Counted from the stretch's first letter, positions 24,018-33,404 are shown. The stretch: DNA of 64,000 nt from DASXRA01 sp036558905 (GCA_036558905.1 DATBER010000148.1:1-64000); one strand, 5' to 3'. A program made the numbers and translations. Notes: generated by a model from the sequence alone, not told the origin.

Positions 24018-25099
24018 TGGGCAAGATTCGCGTCGGCATGGTCGGCGTCGGCAACTGCGCGGCGTCGCTCGTCCAGGGCGTTCACTATTACCGCGACGCG
24101 GACCCGGGGCAGAAGGTGCCGGGCCTCATGCACGTGCAGTTCGGCCCGTACCACGTTCGCGACATCGAGTTCGTCGCCGCGTTCGACGTGGACGCCAAGA
24201 AGGTCGGCCGGGACCTCTCCGAGGCCATCCTGGCCAGCGAGAACAACACCATCAAGATCGCCGACGTCCCGCCGCTGGGCGTCGCCGTGCAGCGGGGCCA
24301 CACGCTCGACGGCCTCGGCAAGTACTACCAGGAGACGATCGAGGAGTCCGACGAGGAGCCGGTCGACGTCGTCGCGGCGCTGCGTGAGGCCGAGGTCGAC
24401 GTACTGATCTGCTACCTGCCGGTCGGCTCCGAGGACGCCGCCAAGTTCTACGCCCAGTGCGCCATCGACGCCGGGGTGGCCTTCGTCAACGCCCTGCCGG
24501 TGTTCATCGCCGGGACGCCGGAGTGGGCCAAGAAGTTCGAGGACGCCGGCGTCCCGATCGTCGGCGACGACATCAAGTCACAGGTCGGCGCCACCATCAC
24601 GCACCGCGTGCTGGCCAAGCTGTTCGAGGACCGGGGCGTCGAGCTGCAGCGGACGATGCAGCTGAACGTCGGCGGCAACATGGACTTCAAGAACATGCTC
24701 GAGCGCGAGCGCCTGGAGTCGAAGAAGATCAGCAAGACCCAGTCCGTGACCTCGCAGATCCCCGACCGCGAGCTGGGCAAGCGCAACGTCCACATCGGAC
24801 CGTCGGACTACGTCGAATGGCTCGACGACCGCAAGTGGGCCTACGTCCGGCTGGAGGGCAAGGCCTTCGGCGACGTGCCGCTGAACCTGGAGTACAAGCT
24901 CGAGGTCTGGGACTCGCCGAACTCGGCCGGCATCATCATCGACGCCCTGCGTGCGGCCAAGATCGCCAAGGACCGCGGCATCGGCGGGCCGGTGCTCTCG
25001 GCGTCGAGCTACTTCATGAAGTCGCCGCCGGTGCAGTACTTCGACGACAAGGCGCGCGACCTGGTGGAGAAGTTCATCAACGGCGAAGTGGATCGCTGA
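24017..25099 (+). CDS. ino1: Myo-inositol-1-phosphate synthase
   Basis: The 360-residue enzyme makes 1L-myo-inositol-1-phosphate from glucose-6-phosphate with NAD, feeding phosphatidylinositol and mycothiol synthesis. It opens with a Rossmann motif (RVGMVGVGNCAASLVQG) and contains VGDDIKSQVGATITHRVLAK, the Lys-rich active-site LNVGGNMDFKNMLERERLES, and PLNLEYKLEVWDSPNSAGII. Its length matches the short actinobacterial form rather than the ~510-residue eukaryotic one. An AAAGGAGG ribosome-binding site precedes the ATG. A strong hairpin follows the gene. Confidence 0.97.
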   Translation: MGKIRVGMVGVGNCAASLVQGVHYYRDADPGQKVPGLMHVQFGPYHVRDIEFVAAFDVDAKKVGRDLSEAILASENNTIKIADVPPLGVAVQRGHTLDGLGKYYQETIEESDEEPVDVVAALREAEVDVLICYLPVGSEDAAKFYAQCAIDAGVAFVNALPVFIAGTPEWAKKFEDAGVPIVGDDIKSQVGATITHRVLAKLFEDRGVELQRTMQLNVGGNMDFKNMLERERLESKKISKTQSVTSQIPDRELGKRNVHIGPSDYVEWLDDRKWAYVRLEGKAFGDVPLNLEYKLEVWDSPNSAGIIIDALRAAKIAKDRGIGGPVLSASSYFMKSPPVQYFDDKARDLVEKFINGEVDR

Positions 25100-25114
25100 C
25101 CGCCGTTCTCCGTT

Positions 25115-25143
25115 GTGGCCGCCCGGCATCCCCGGGCGGCCAC
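25115..25143. terminator. Hairpin terminator between ino1 and yqgE
   Basis: GTGGCCGCCCGG and CCGGGCGGCCAC form a perfect 12-bp stem with a 5-base loop between the two convergent genes. There is only a short T-rich tail, so it probably works as a bidirectional GC-rich hairpin. Confidence 0.75.
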
Positions 25144-25145
25144 TT

Positions 25146-25742
25146 CTAGTTCAGGCCAAGTTCGCGGGGATACGTCGAGATCGCCCGCAACGGCATCGGC
25201 TGGCGGCGCAGCACCCGCCGCCACAGCGTCGCCGGGTGGGACGTGAACGCGTCCTCGAGCATCCCGTCGACCACGTACCAGGACCCGGACTCCATCTCGT
25301 CGGACAACTGCCCGGGCGCCCACCCGGAATGGCCGGCGAACACGCGCATCCGACTCGTCGACTCCTGGATCGCGGCGACGTCGCCGTCGAGGTCGACGGT
25401 GGCCAGGCTGCCGGCGACCCGGCGCACGCCCGGCCCCTCGTCGGAGTGCCGGCGCTTGAGCTGGGCCAGGCACAGGGCGCCGTCGGGCATTACCGGCCCG
25501 CCGCCGAAAATGACGGCCGGCTCGGTGACGACGTCCTGCCAATCCGGCAAAACCTGCCCGACCGGGGTGTGGCTCGGCCGGTTGAGCACCACGCCCACCG
25601 TGCCGCCTCCGTCGTGTTCGAGCAGGTAGACGACCGTGCGGGCGAAGGTCGGCTCGTTGAGCGTGGTGCTGGCCACGAGCAGGCGGCCAGCACCGGGGGT
25701 GAGCCCCGTCCAAGCACACGGGCTCGACTGCTCAGCAGGCAC
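25146..25742 (-). CDS. YqgE/AlgH family protein (UPF0301)
   Basis: The 198-residue protein matches the UPF0301 family. Visible segments are GRLLVASTTLNEPTFARTVV and YLLEHDGGGTVGVVLNRPS near the N-terminus, IFGGGPVMPDGALCLAQL in the middle, and RVFAGHSGWAPGQLSDEMES towards the C-terminus. The biochemical function is undefined; AlgH in Pseudomonas affects alginate regulation. It is convergent with ino1. Confidence 0.93.
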   Translation of the reverse strand: MPAEQSSPCAWTGLTPGAGRLLVASTTLNEPTFARTVVYLLEHDGGGTVGVVLNRPSHTPVGQVLPDWQDVVTEPAVIFGGGPVMPDGALCLAQLKRRHSDEGPGVRRVAGSLATVDLDGDVAAIQESTSRMRVFAGHSGWAPGQLSDEMESGSWYVVDGMLEDAFTSHPATLWRRVLRRQPMPLRAISTYPRELGLN

Positions 25743-25816
25743 GCTGATCCCTTCCCCTCATCGCTCATGCCCATCTTGCCCAATACACGTAGCCCACGCG
25801 CACTACGGTCAATGGC

Positions 25817-27127
25817 GTGCACGCCAACGGGCACCTGCGCGCATCGCTGCGCCGTCCCGACTTCCGACGGCTGTTCGCCGTGCGGCTCCTCGGCCAGTTC
25901 GGCGACGGCGTGTTCCAGGCCTCGCTGGCCGGGGCGGTGCTGTTCAACCCGGAGCGGCAGGCGCACGCCGCCGATGTCGCGGCCGGCTTCGCCGTGGTGT
26001 TGCTGCCGTACTCGTTCGTCGGCCCGTTCGCCGGGGTGCTGCTCGACCGGTGGTGGCGGCAGCGGGTGCTCGTCGTGTCGAACATCGTGCGGGCCATCGG
26101 CGTCATCGGCGTGGCCGTCGAGATCGCCGTCGGCGTGCACGGCCAGCCCTTCTACGCCAGCGCGCTGGTGGTCGTGTCGGTCAACCGGTTCTTCCTGTCC
26201 GCGCTCTCGACCGGGTTGCCGCACGTGGTCGAGCCGAAGGAGTTGGTGACCGCCAACGCGCTGTCGACCACCTGCGGGGCGATCGCCACCACCCTGGGCG
26301 GCGGAATGGCCATCGGGGTGCGGGCTCTGATCGGCGGGCACGACGCCCAGTACGCGGCGATCGCCCTCGCCGCCGCGCTGCCCTACCTCGCCTCGTCGTT
26401 CACCGCCCGCGGATTCGGCCGCGAGCAACTCGGGCCGGACGACGTCGAGCGCAGCCATCGCGAAACGTTCGTCGACGTCGCCCGAGGCCTGGTGGCCGGC
26501 GGCAAACACATCGCTGCGCGCAAGCCGGCCCTGTACGCCCTGATCATGATCGGGTTCCACCGGTTCTGTTACGGCATCAGCACCGTCTCCGCGCTGCTGC
26601 TGTACCGCAACTACTTCCACGACGAGGGCATCTTCCGGGCCGGGCTGGCCGGTATCGGGCAGATCCTGGCCACGGTGGCGATCGGGGCGGGCGTGGCCGC
26701 GCTGGTCACCCCGACCGCCACCCGCCGGCTCGGCTTCGTCCGCTGGCCGGCCCTGCTGCTGGAGGTCGCGGCCGTCGCCCAGCTCGGACTGGGCCTGCCG
26801 TACACGATGCCGCTGCTGTTGCTGGCCGGGTTCGTTCTCGGATTCGCAGCTCAGGGCATCAAGATCTGCGTCGACACGCAACTGCAGCAGGTCGTCGTCG
26901 ATGACTTCCGCGGGCGGGTGTTCTCGCTCTACGACACCCTGTTCAACATCACGTTCGTGGGCGCCGCCGTGGCCACCGCAGTGTTCCTGCCGGACAGCGG
27001 CTATTCGCCGACCTCGGTCATGGTGATCGGCATCGTCTACGGGTTGACCGGCCTGGCCTACCTTCGGGTGGCCGGCCGGGTTCGCCAGCCCGACCCCGAA
27101 CCGGCCGCCTCGGCCGCGCCGACGTAG
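25817..27127 (+). CDS. Major facilitator superfamily transporter
   Basis: The 436-residue membrane protein starts at a GTG (reading MHANGHLRASLRRPDFRRLF). It has about 12 hydrophobic segments typical of MFS exporters, with VRLLGQFGDGVFQASLAGAV as first helix and an FAGVLLDRWWRQRVL loop-2 motif (the D-R-x-x-R signature). The second half contains DDFRGRVFSLYDTLFNITFV, common in MFS_3-type (enterobactin-exporter-like) families. Substrate unknown. It stands alone between two minus-strand genes. Confidence 0.88.
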   Translation: MHANGHLRASLRRPDFRRLFAVRLLGQFGDGVFQASLAGAVLFNPERQAHAADVAAGFAVVLLPYSFVGPFAGVLLDRWWRQRVLVVSNIVRAIGVIGVAVEIAVGVHGQPFYASALVVVSVNRFFLSALSTGLPHVVEPKELVTANALSTTCGAIATTLGGGMAIGVRALIGGHDAQYAAIALAAALPYLASSFTARGFGREQLGPDDVERSHRETFVDVARGLVAGGKHIAARKPALYALIMIGFHRFCYGISTVSALLLYRNYFHDEGIFRAGLAGIGQILATVAIGAGVAALVTPTATRRLGFVRWPALLLEVAAVAQLGLGLPYTMPLLLLAGFVLGFAAQGIKICVDTQLQQVVVDDFRGRVFSLYDTLFNITFVGAAVATAVFLPDSGYSPTSVMVIGIVYGLTGLAYLRVAGRVRQPDPEPAASAAPT

Positions 27128-27154
27128 CTCAGCGCGGCTCGGCTCGCCCGCGCG

Positions 27155-28552
27155 TCACTTCTGATCAGCCGCCCACTTCTCCAGCTCGGCCACGGCCCGA
27201 TCGTGCCCGAGCGGGCCGTACTCCATCCGCAACGCCAGCAGGTGCTTGTACGCCTGGCCGACGAGCGGCCCGGGCTTGATGCCCAGTACGGCCATGATCT
27301 CGTTGCCGTCCAGGTCGGGGCGGATTGCGTCCAGCTCCTCCTGCTGGCGCAACCGCTCGATACGCGCCTCGAGGGCGTCGTACGCCTCGGACAGGGCGGC
27401 CGCCTTGCGCTTGTTGCGGGTCGTGCAGTCGGAGCGGACGAGCTTGTGCAGCCGGGGCAGCAGCGGGCCGGCGTCCACGACGTAGCGGCGCACCGCCGAG
27501 TCGGTCCACTCGCCGCGGCCGTACCCGTAGAAGCGCAGGTGCAAGAACACCAGCTGAGCGACCGCTTCCACCAGCTCCTTCGAGTAGCGCAGTGCCCTGA
27601 GCCGGGTGCGCGTCATCCGGGCGCCGACCGCCTCGTGGTGGTGGAAGGTCACCCGCCCGCCCGGCTCGAACCGCCGGGTGGCCGGCTTACCGATGTCGTG
27701 GAGCACCGCCGCCCAGCGCAGCACCAGGTCCGGCTCGTCCTCCAGATCGATGGCCTGGTCGAGCACCTGCAGGGTGTGCGCGTAGACGTCCTTGTGCTGG
27801 CCGTGCTCGTCGGCCGCCATGCGCAGGGCGGGCAGTTCGGGCAGCACGTGGTCGGCCAGCCCGGTGTCGACCAGCAGCTGCAGCCCGTCGCGGGGAGCGG
27901 CGCCCAGCAGCAGCTTGGACAGCTCCACCTGCACCCGCTCGATGCTGATGCGCTCGATCTCGCCGGCCATCGCCGTCATGGCCGCACGCACCTCGTCGGC
28001 CACGGCCACCTTCAGCGTCGACACGAACCGGGCCGCCCGCAGCATGCGCAGCGGGTCGTCGGCGAAAGACTCCTCCGGGGTCGACGGGGTGCGCAGCAGC
28101 CCCCGGGCCAGGTCGGCCAGCCCGCCGAACGGATCGCTGAACGCGTGGTCGCCGGTGACCGACAGGGCCATCGCGTTCATGGTGAAGTCACGCCGGCGCA
28201 GGTCGTCGAGCAGCGAGTCGCCGTAGGCCACCTCGGGCTTGCGGCTGAGCCGGTCGTAGCGGTCAGCCCGGAATGTGGTGATCTCGCACTGCCGCTCGCC
28301 GACCTGGACACCGACGGTGCCGAATTCGATACCCGTCGTCCATGTGGGCCCGAACGGCGCGACTATGCGCAGCACCTCCTCCGGGCGGGCGTCGGTGGTG
28401 AAGTCCAGGTCCTCGTCGGCCCGGCCCATCAGGGCGTCGCGGACGGTGCCGCCGACCAGGTGCAGCTCGTGGCCGGACTCCGAGAACGCCGCCCCCAGCC
28501 GGGTGGCCTCCTCGGGAACGGCGATCAGGTCGGCGGGTCCACGCGCAGTCAC
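27155..28552 (-). CDS. cca: CCA tRNA nucleotidyltransferase
   Basis: The 465-residue enzyme repairs or adds the 3'-CCA of tRNAs. The nucleotidyltransferase motif is HLVGGTVRDALMGRADEDLD with the metal-binding Asp pair. RRDFTMNAMALS and DDPLRMLRAARFVSTLKV are further head-domain motifs. A C-terminal HD domain carries HDIGKPATR and HHHEAVGA. It matches Rv3907c (pcnA) and sits as expected next to the NUDIX-DUF6049-murJ cluster at the start of the conserved origin region. The start is GTG. Confidence 0.96.
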   Translation of the reverse strand: MTARGPADLIAVPEEATRLGAAFSESGHELHLVGGTVRDALMGRADEDLDFTTDARPEEVLRIVAPFGPTWTTGIEFGTVGVQVGERQCEITTFRADRYDRLSRKPEVAYGDSLLDDLRRRDFTMNAMALSVTGDHAFSDPFGGLADLARGLLRTPSTPEESFADDPLRMLRAARFVSTLKVAVADEVRAAMTAMAGEIERISIERVQVELSKLLLGAAPRDGLQLLVDTGLADHVLPELPALRMAADEHGQHKDVYAHTLQVLDQAIDLEDEPDLVLRWAAVLHDIGKPATRRFEPGGRVTFHHHEAVGARMTRTRLRALRYSKELVEAVAQLVFLHLRFYGYGRGEWTDSAVRRYVVDAGPLLPRLHKLVRSDCTTRNKRKAAALSEAYDALEARIERLRQQEELDAIRPDLDGNEIMAVLGIKPGPLVGQAYKHLLALRMEYGPLGHDRAVAELEKWAADQK

Positions 28553-28580
28553 GGACGGCCACGCTACCGATCGGCCGTAA

Positions 28581-28602
28581 CTCCTGGGCCTACGGTCGGC
28601 AG
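28581..28602 (-). repeat. Diverged copy of the dispersed hairpin repeat found around murT
   Basis: Eighteen of 22 positions match the element at 61311-61332, with the core CTACGGTCGGC identical. It lies in the divergent gap between cca and the NUDIX gene. Orientation is relative to the two copies within murT. Confidence 0.4.
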
Positions 28603-28638
28603 GCCGCCTTCAGCTGGTTCGGCCGCTACCATCGGCGC

Positions 28639-29208
28639 ATGTCCCGAGGCTCCAATTCGCCGTCCTCGCGGCGCTCGGGCGGCAAGGGTGTCGGCAAAGG
28701 CGTGGGTAAGGACGCCAAGGACGTCAAGGGCACCAAGGGTCAGGCCGGGCACAAGCGGCGCGGCCGGGCGAAGCTCAAGCGGGTCGACGAGACGAGCGCC
28801 GGGGGCTTGGTCGTGGACCTCGACGGCGACGTACCCCGCGGCGCGCTCATCGGGCGCGTCGACCGGCGAGGCCGGCTGCTCTGGTCGCTGCCCAAGGGGC
28901 ACGTCGAACCGGGTGAGACGCCCGAGCAGGCGGCGATCCGCGAGGTCCAGGAGGAAACCGGCATCAGCGGCGAGATCCTGGCCAGCCTGGGCACGATCGA
29001 CTTCTGGTTCATCGCCGAGGGGCGCCGGGTGCACAAGACGGTGCACCACTTCCTGCTCCGAGCCGTCGGCGGGGAACTGTCCGACGCCGACATCGAAGTC
29101 AGCGAGGTGGCCTGGGTGCCGCTCGCGCAGATCACCGAGCAGCTGGCCTACCCCGACGAACGCGGCCTGGTCGACGCCGCGGGGCGGCTGCTCGCGGAGA
29201 GCGCGTGA
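28639..29208 (+). CDS. NUDIX hydrolase (MutT4-like)
   Basis: The 189-residue protein begins with a Lys/Gly-rich basic tail of about 50 residues. A NUDIX domain follows with the box GHVEPGETPEQAAIREVQEE completed by TGI, in which the REVQEE acids bind metal. It hydrolyses a nucleoside diphosphate-linked substrate; in mycobacteria the orthologous position is MutT4 (Rv3908). The stop overlaps the GTG start of the next gene, and together with DUF6049 and murJ it forms one operon. Confidence 0.92.
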   Translation: MSRGSNSPSSRRSGGKGVGKGVGKDAKDVKGTKGQAGHKRRGRAKLKRVDETSAGGLVVDLDGDVPRGALIGRVDRRGRLLWSLPKGHVEPGETPEQAAIREVQEETGISGEILASLGTIDFWFIAEGRRVHKTVHHFLLRAVGGELSDADIEVSEVAWVPLAQITEQLAYPDERGLVDAAGRLLAESA

Positions 29209-31481
29209 ACCTTCGCCGTTGCGCAACGGGCGCCGGTGTCCTCGCCGCCCTGATGGCGGGCGTAGTCCTGCCCGGCGCCGCCCCGGCCGGGGCCCAGCCG
29301 ACCCTCGACGACAAGAGCGTCCGGGTCGTGGTCGCCGACATGAACCCGACGACGGCGCCGGCGACGACCGACAAGCCCAGTCCACTCACGATCACCCTGG
29401 CGTTGACGAACACCACCGACCAGCCGCTGTTCCAGGTGCACGTCGACGTTTCTCGCGACCAGCCGTACACCCAGCAGAGCCAACTCGAGCAGCTGATGGC
29501 CCACCCGGCGCCCAGCGCGGACCCGAGCGTGCTGTCGCAGCTGCCGTCGTTCGACCTGCCGCAACCGCTGGGCCCGCACCAGACCGTGCACTACCCGTAC
29601 AAGACCGCGACCAGCGGCGCCAACGACGGCAAGGGCATCTGCCTGTGCTACAGCGCCGACTTCACCGCCGGCGTCTATCCGATCAACTTCACCGTGACGG
29701 CGTCCACCGATGCGAACGAGGGAACCACCCAGGTCGGGTTCGGACAGACGTATCTGCCCGCGTTCCAGGACAAGCCCAAGCCGGTGCAGGTCAGCTGGGT
29801 ATGGCCGCTGATCGACCGGCCGCACCGCCTGATCGACGGCACGTTCGTCGATGACGACCTGGCCAAATCCGTCAGCCTGGGTGGGCGTCTCTACCGAGCC
29901 CTGTCGGTCGTCGAGCAGGTCAAGGGCGCGGTCCACCTGACCTTGATGATCGATCCGGAGCTGATCGACGAGCTGGCCGCGATGAGCCAGGCCTACACCG
30001 TCGAGACCAACGGCAAGAAGGCGGCCGGCACCGGGACCGCCGCGGCCCAGGCCTGGCTGGCCGAGTTGCGCAGCGTCGTCACGGCCGATCAGGTCAGCCT
30101 CACGCCGTACGCCGACCCGGATGTCGACGCACTCACCGACGCGGGCCTGAGCTGGGCCAACGGCTTCGGCCCGGACGAGCAGCAGCAGTTGCAGGGCGCG
30201 CTGGGCGAACCGCCGCAGTACGACGTGGCCTGGCCGCCGGGCGGGGCAATCACCGCCGACGCGCTACGACAGATGCTGCGCAACCCCGGCGTCACGGTCG
30301 CTGTGCTGAGCGACCGGGCCCTGCCCGGGGCCAGCCACACCACCCCCAGACCCAGTGCGCTGGCCCCGCTGCCGGCCCAGTTCGGCATGCCGGGCACCGT
30401 GGCCGCAGTCACCGACAGCGCGATCCAGAACTGGTCCGACCGCACGCTCACCCCCACCACGGCCGGCGCGTCCACCCTGCCGCAGCTGGTGTCCGAGCTC
30501 GCCGTGCGGGCCTCCGAGCAGCCCGACCAGTCGCACTACGTCGTGATCACCGCGCCCCGGTACGTCGACGTGAATCCGGACCTGGCCCGCCGCGCGCTGC
30601 TCGCGACCGCGCAGTCGCCCTGGTCGACGTCGCTGACCCTGAACGGCGCGGCCCAGGACAAGAACATCCCGCGCGTCGACCACGGGCAACTCGTCGAGCC
30701 GAGCAACGAGCAGCGGATCCCGCAGTCGGCGATCAGCACGGCCCAGTCGGCCACCGCGTTCCTGCGATCGTTCACCACCGCGCTGACCAACGCCGACATG
30801 GTGCCCGCCGTGAGCGAGTTGCCCACGGCCATCCAGCGCGTCGAGTCGTCGGCCTGGCGCACCGACCCGGGGGGCGGCGCCGACTTCGCCGACCGGCTGC
30901 AGCAGCAGGTGAGCGCACTAGGCCAGGGCGTGCGCATCCAGCGTCCGTCCAGCGGCGCCTACACGCTCGCGTCCAACGACGCGCCACTGCCCATCACGGT
31001 CATCAACACGCTGCCGGTCGAGGTACGCGTGCGGGTCCGCGTCACCACCGTCAACGGGGTGAGCGGGTTCCGGTCCGACGACCAGCGGATCGTGACTTTG
31101 CCGGCGGCCGCCGGCAACAATCCCAGCCACAACACGCTGAAGCTCCAGACACACGTCCAACGGGCCGGCACGTTCCAGGTCGACGCCGTCCTGCTCGCGC
31201 CGGACGGCACCCCGCTCGGCACCCCGGTTCCGTTGTCGATCCACTGCACCGCGCTCGGCGCGATCGGCGTGATCATCACCGCCATCGCCGGTGGCGTGCT
31301 GGTGCTCGCGCTGGCGCTACGGGTGTTCCGCCGGGTGCGGGCCCGGCGCCGATCGGCCACCGAGCCGGAAACGCCCAGCCCGGACGCGGCGACCACACCT
31401 ATCACCGCGCCGAGCACCCCCACCGTGGAAGCGGACGCGCCGACCGGACCCGGTGCCTCGACGAGCACGGTCGCGCCATGA
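29205..31481 (+). CDS. Secreted/membrane-anchored DUF6049 family protein
   Basis: The 758-residue protein has a signal peptide (LRRCATGAGVLAALMAGVVL, cleavage near APAGA), a large extracytoplasmic region, and one C-terminal membrane helix about residues 687-710 (GVIITAIAGGVLVLALALRV) followed by an Arg-rich cytoplasmic stretch. This corresponds to Rv3909 of M. tuberculosis, which always sits between the NUDIX gene and murJ. Its function is unknown; the genomic pairing with the lipid II flippase suggests a cell-wall role. Both ends overlap the neighbouring genes by four bases. Confidence 0.9.
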   Translation: MNLRRCATGAGVLAALMAGVVLPGAAPAGAQPTLDDKSVRVVVADMNPTTAPATTDKPSPLTITLALTNTTDQPLFQVHVDVSRDQPYTQQSQLEQLMAHPAPSADPSVLSQLPSFDLPQPLGPHQTVHYPYKTATSGANDGKGICLCYSADFTAGVYPINFTVTASTDANEGTTQVGFGQTYLPAFQDKPKPVQVSWVWPLIDRPHRLIDGTFVDDDLAKSVSLGGRLYRALSVVEQVKGAVHLTLMIDPELIDELAAMSQAYTVETNGKKAAGTGTAAAQAWLAELRSVVTADQVSLTPYADPDVDALTDAGLSWANGFGPDEQQQLQGALGEPPQYDVAWPPGGAITADALRQMLRNPGVTVAVLSDRALPGASHTTPRPSALAPLPAQFGMPGTVAAVTDSAIQNWSDRTLTPTTAGASTLPQLVSELAVRASEQPDQSHYVVITAPRYVDVNPDLARRALLATAQSPWSTSLTLNGAAQDKNIPRVDHGQLVEPSNEQRIPQSAISTAQSATAFLRSFTTALTNADMVPAVSELPTAIQRVESSAWRTDPGGGADFADRLQQQVSALGQGVRIQRPSSGAYTLASNDAPLPITVINTLPVEVRVRVRVTTVNGVSGFRSDDQRIVTLPAAAGNNPSHNTLKLQTHVQRAGTFQVDAVLLAPDGTPLGTPVPLSIHCTALGAIGVIITAIAGGVLVLALALRVFRRVRARRRSATEPETPSPDAATTPITAPSTPTVEADAPTGPGASTSTVAP

Positions 31482-33319
31482 GCGACGCGGTGACGCCGAA
31501 CCCTCCGGACCAGGACGACTGGAGCGAGCCGTCCCACTACGGCCGCGGCCTGATCACCATCGAGCCGCGCATGTTCACGGAGGACCCGTCGATGACGGGC
31601 GTGTTCATGCCGGTGTGGCAGCACGCCTCGGAAGAGGAGTGGCAGCACGCCGAGGAGCGGTGGAGCAGCACCACCTACGTCGGGCGGCGCAGGCTCCGGC
31701 CCGAGGCCCGGACCCAGGTCGAGGCGCCCAGCAAGCCGGCCGAGCGTGGCGGGCTGCTCGCGTCCAGCCGGACGATGGCGATCGCCAGCCTGGCCAGCCG
31801 GATCACCGGGTTCCTGCGCAGCGTCGTGCTCGCGGCGGCGATCGGCACCGGGCTGGTCGGCGACGCGTACAACGGCGCGAACACATTCCCGAACCAGGTG
31901 TACGAGCTGCTGATCGGCGGCGTGCTGTCCAGCGTCCTGATCCCGCTGCTCGTGCAGGCCGAGGAGCACGACAAGGACCGCGGCGAGGCCTACACCCAGC
32001 GTTTACTCTCCATCGCCACGGTCGTGCTCGGCTCGGCCACGGTGGTGGCCGTGGCAGCCGCGCCTCTGCTCGCGGCGATATTCGTCAACAACCACGACGA
32101 ACGGCAGTTGACCACGACGTTCGCCACGCTGCTGCTGCCGGAGATCTTCTTCTACGGCCTCGGCGCGATGTTCACCGCGATCCTGAACATCCGCAACGTA
32201 TACGGCCCGGGCGCGTGGGCGCCGGTGCTCAACAACGTCATCACCATCGCCACAGTCGGCCTCTTCGCCCTGCTGCCCGGCCCCAAGACGCTGGTGCCGT
32301 CGAACATGACGAACACCCAGATCCTGGTGCTCGGCGTCGGCACCACGCTGGGCATCGCCGCCCAGGCCCTGGTGCTGTTGCCGGTGATGCACCGGCACGG
32401 GTTCCGGTGGAAGTGGCGGTTCCGGGCCGAGGGCCACGAGCGGGGCATGAGGGAAGCCGGCGCGCTGACCGGCTGGGTGCTCGGCTACGTCATCGCCAGC
32501 CAGGTCGGCATCAGCATCATCGTGAAGGTCGGCTTCAACCACAACGGCGTCACCAATTTCACCTACGCCGACCTGCTGTTCCAGGTTCCGTACGGCATCC
32601 TCGGTGTCTCGCTGCTGACCGCGCTGATGCCACGCATGTCCCGGGCGGCGGCCCGCGGCGACCGCGAGGGAGTTATCGAGCACCTCGGGCTCGGCGCCCG
32701 GCTCTCCGCGGCGGTACTCATCCCGGTCACGGTCGGGATGATGGTGCTCGGGCCGTCGTTCACGCTGACGATCTTCGTCGGACGCACGAGCCAGCACGAT
32801 GCCCGGCTGATCGGCACCTCGCTGGCACTGGCCGCGTTCGGGCTGCTGCCGTTCGCCCTGGTAATGCTGCAGATGCGGGTGTTCTACGCGATGCGCGACG
32901 CCAAGACGCCGACGGTCATCAACATCTGCATGGTGACCGCCAAGATCGTATTCGTGCTGATCGCTGCCCAGACCCTGCACGGTGACGCGGTGATCGTGGC
33001 GCTGAACGTCTCGACGTCGCTGTCCTACGTGGTGGGTGCGGTGCTCGGGCACCACCTGCTCGCCCGCCGGTTCGGCCGGCTCGGGTTCTCGCGGGTGGTG
33101 CGCACGATGGTGCGGGTGGGCATCGCCTCGGTGTTCGGCGGCGCCGCGGCGCTCGCCATGGTGCTGGTCGGTACGCACATCGCCGGCCATGGCCGCACCG
33201 GGGCCCTGATCGGGGTGGTCGGCGGCAGCATCCTCGGGCTGGCCGTGTTCGGTCTGGTGGCCTGGCGGATGCGCATACCCGAGGTCCGTGAGATCGCCGG
33301 GGCGGCGGCCCGCCGCTGA
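31478..33319 (+). CDS. murJ: Lipid II flippase MurJ (MviN family)
   Basis: The 613-residue protein has a soluble N-terminal extension of about 95 residues and about 14 membrane helices. The MviN opening SLASRITGFLRSVVLAAAIG leads into GLVGDAYNGANTFPNQVYEL. It flips lipid II across the membrane in peptidoglycan synthesis. Unlike the mycobacterial Rv3910 there is no pseudokinase domain after the membrane part; the protein ends in a short cytoplasmic tail (RMRIPEVREIAGAAARR). It is coupled to DUF6049 by an ATGA overlap. Confidence 0.95.
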   Translation: MSDAVTPNPPDQDDWSEPSHYGRGLITIEPRMFTEDPSMTGVFMPVWQHASEEEWQHAEERWSSTTYVGRRRLRPEARTQVEAPSKPAERGGLLASSRTMAIASLASRITGFLRSVVLAAAIGTGLVGDAYNGANTFPNQVYELLIGGVLSSVLIPLLVQAEEHDKDRGEAYTQRLLSIATVVLGSATVVAVAAAPLLAAIFVNNHDERQLTTTFATLLLPEIFFYGLGAMFTAILNIRNVYGPGAWAPVLNNVITIATVGLFALLPGPKTLVPSNMTNTQILVLGVGTTLGIAAQALVLLPVMHRHGFRWKWRFRAEGHERGMREAGALTGWVLGYVIASQVGISIIVKVGFNHNGVTNFTYADLLFQVPYGILGVSLLTALMPRMSRAAARGDREGVIEHLGLGARLSAAVLIPVTVGMMVLGPSFTLTIFVGRTSQHDARLIGTSLALAAFGLLPFALVMLQMRVFYAMRDAKTPTVINICMVTAKIVFVLIAAQTLHGDAVIVALNVSTSLSYVVGAVLGHHLLARRFGRLGFSRVVRTMVRVGIASVFGGAAALAMVLVGTHIAGHGRTGALIGVVGGSILGLAVFGLVAWRMRIPEVREIAGAAARR

Positions 33320-33341
33320 TGATTCCTCGCGCGCCCCGCCC

Positions 33342-33368
33342 GGGAATGCCGGCCACCCTAGGATCGTT
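33342..33368 (+). promoter_or_regulatory. SigR/SigH-type (thiol-oxidative-stress) promoter of trxB-trxA
   Basis: GGGAAT (33342-33347) is followed by exactly 18 bases and then GTT (33366-33368). This is the consensus GGGAAT-N18-GTT recognised by SigR of Streptomyces and SigH of Mycobacterium, whose classical targets include trxB-trxA. Transcription would start about 33375, leaving a leader of about 30 bases that contains an inverted repeat GCGGAC-N5-GTCCGC (33371-33387). Confidence 0.75.
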
Positions 33369-33404
33369 TCGCGGACAGAACGTCCGCAGGATCGAGGGCA
33401 ATCA

